From Actinomycetota bacterium (GTDB taxonomy: Bacteria; Actinomycetota; Coriobacteriia; Coriobacteriales; RUG844): 9,466 nucleotides of DNA. Below are positions 8,464 through 9,466 of this stretch, one piece after another. Position numbers and translations under genes: made by a program. The notes beneath the pieces are model-generated. The model was not told the origin of the DNA, made no database searches, and was given only the letters and a program-made list of their open reading frames with translations. Numbering within the stretch: position 1 is the first letter of the stretch; each line of letters starts with the position of its first letter. Location: contig JAAXUU010000034.1 in the NCBI GenBank assembly GCA_013335845.1, positions 1 to 9,466 of the forward strand, read 5' to 3'.

Positions 8464-8664
8464 CTATTTATCTGCTTTGCGGTATGCGATCGTCTCTTCG
8501 AGAACATCCAGTTCTTGTTCGACCTTTTTTATCCTGAACGTGATGACTAGGATATAGGACAACAAGATGAGCCAGATAAGTAGATAGGCGCCTATCACGT
8601 AGGACGCTGCGCCCAGAACGGTACTGTAAATCTCGCTAAGAATCGGATCCATAATTACTATCAT
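8464..8664 (-). CDS. CcmD-like small membrane protein
   Basis: A 66-residue protein with one membrane segment (about residues 18-42, ASYVIGAYLLIWLILLSYIL then VITF), followed at once by basic RIKK and a charged, probably helical tail (VEQELDVLEETIAYRKADK). This layout and its place 19 bases after ccmC are those of CcmD (heme exporter protein D), a small subunit of the CcmABCD complex needed to release heme-loaded CcmE. CcmD proteins are poorly conserved, so the call rests on topology and context. The start is odd: GAGGAG sits one base before ATG 8664 and 13 bases before the in-frame ATG 8652, neither ideal. If 8652 is used the protein has 62 residues and begins MDPILSEIY. Confidence 0.72.
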   Translation of the reverse strand: MIVIMDPILSEIYSTVLGAASYVIGAYLLIWLILLSYILVITFRIKKVEQELDVLEETIAYRKADK

Positions 8665-8683
8665 TCTCCTCTAGAGTAGCAGT

Positions 8684-9451
8684 CTATTCTTCCTCAAGCG
8701 CTTCTTTAAGCGCGGCGATTTTCTGTGTCATGAACTCCTGGCGTAGACGTAGACGATATACGGCGAAGGAAACCATGAGCATGCCGAACAAACCGAGAAG
8801 GAAGGGAGCGAGCATATCGGGGCTCAAACCCGAATCGGTACGGAACACGACCGGGTGCACACTCGAAGGGACGAGCCGCGTGATCATGAAGCAGATGGGT
8901 GCGTCGATGAATGCGATGATCCCGAACGCACTGGCATAGGTCGCCTTCCGTTCTTCGTCATCGATGGCTGCCCGAAGAATAAAGTAAGCGATGACCAAAA
9001 GCATGAGCACGAAATACGTGGTGAGACGCGGTTCCCAAACCCACCAGACACCCCACTCGAATCGCGTCCATAGATCTCCAGAAACCATGGTCATGACGAT
9101 GAACACCAAAGCGACCTCGGTTGCGACACGGGCGCGCGTATCGAAGTGCTTCTCCCTTTTCATCAGGAAACGCACGCCGTAATATGCCGTGAAGAACAAA
9201 GTGACGAAGGACGCGATCGCGACCGGCACGTGGAAATAGAATATCTTTTGTGACAGAAGAAGTTTATTACTTACGGCGACCCCCCCGATTATGCGGGTCT
9301 CTCCCACACCCGCCCCGATGACCAAGGGAGCATGCAAGAACGTAAGCAGGAAATCAGCGCTTGTCAAAATGATGCCGACAAGAAGCAGAACCGCTGCCCA
9401 CCGATCTGCGGTGAGCCCGAAAAACTTTTTCTGTGTGACGTTTTCTGTCAC
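8684..9451 (-). CDS. ccmC: CcmC, heme exporter / cytochrome c biogenesis protein
   Basis: A 255-residue polytopic membrane protein of the CcmC/CcsA heme-handling family. CcmC binds heme at the outer face of the membrane and passes it to CcmE for c-type cytochrome maturation. The tryptophan-rich WWD motif is WGVWWVWEPRLT (133-144), with Glu where many members have Asp. The two conserved heme-ligand histidines are visible as His74 (IFYFHVPVA) and His199 (SSVHPVVF). Six hydrophobic segments fit the CcmC layout; the size suits CcmC rather than the much larger CcmF. The C-terminus ends in a charged helix (QKIAALKEALEEE). GTG 9451 is chosen over TTG 9457 because AGGGAGG sits 6 bases before the GTG and directly abuts the TTG. 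The ribosome site lies at the window edge; upstream genes, probably the ABC subunits, are outside. Confidence 0.93.
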   Translation of the reverse strand: MTENVTQKKFFGLTADRWAAVLLLVGIILTSADFLLTFLHAPLVIGAGVGETRIIGGVAVSNKLLLSQKIFYFHVPVAIASFVTLFFTAYYGVRFLMKREKHFDTRARVATEVALVFIVMTMVSGDLWTRFEWGVWWVWEPRLTTYFVLMLLVIAYFILRAAIDDEERKATYASAFGIIAFIDAPICFMITRLVPSSVHPVVFRTDSGLSPDMLAPFLLGLFGMLMVSFAVYRLRLRQEFMTQKIAALKEALEEE

Positions 9452-9457
9452 AGACAA

Positions 9458-9464
9458 CCTCCCT
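9458..9464 (-). promoter_or_regulatory. Ribosome binding site deciding the ccmC GTG start
   Basis: AGGGAGG on the minus strand, 6 bases before GTG 9451. The alternative TTG 9457 touches this site with no spacer and so is an unlikely start. Confidence 0.65.
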
Positions 9465-9466
9465 CT

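Overview
The window looks like a low-to-mid G+C actinobacterial chromosome, most plausibly a Coriobacteriia member (Eggerthellales-like). This is an inference from gene mix: a D-alanylation (dlt) operon, a mazG-eno pair, a many-cluster ferredoxin, a formate/nitrite channel, and CcmC with a CcmD-like partner, i.e. a monoderm anaerobe with cytochrome c biogenesis. No rRNA, tRNA, CRISPR array, transposase or integrase was seen. Coding is dense: no gene-free stretch exceeds about 165 bases, and several starts are GTG or TTG.

Layout, left to right. (1) Positions 1-3097, minus strand: dltC-dltA-dltB-dltD in transcription order, dltD cut by the window edge. The products activate D-alanine (DltA), carry it (DltC), move it across the membrane (DltB) and help transfer it to a cell-surface polymer (DltD). 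The block is tightly packed (16-base gap, GTGA overlap, 11-base gap) and, in sampled lines, dltB is much poorer in G+C than the genes to its right. (2) A strong hairpin (3154-3190) separates it from eno. (3) mazG and eno (3205-5366, minus strand) are joined by an ATGA stop/start overlap. (4) A short divergent intergenic region (5367-5450) carries a palindromic -10 box that could serve both mazG-eno and the plus-strand ferredoxin gene (5451-6569). (5) The ferredoxin gene collides tail to tail with a formate/nitrite channel gene (6566-7423, minus strand); the two stops share the tetranucleotide TTAA. The channel gene has a good sigma70-type promoter overlapping one copy of a direct repeat. (6) Positions 7586-9451, minus strand: ccmC, a small ccmD-like gene, then a short-chain dehydrogenase that resembles 3-ketodihydrosphingosine reductase.

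Most of the window is recognisable housekeeping and cell-envelope or respiratory metabolism. The least explained parts are the ferredoxin-like protein with a Cys-rich middle between two pairs of [4Fe-4S] motifs, and the KDSR-like reductase, which has Gly where the family's catalytic Asn is expected. I see no convincing evidence of an entirely new multi-gene system.
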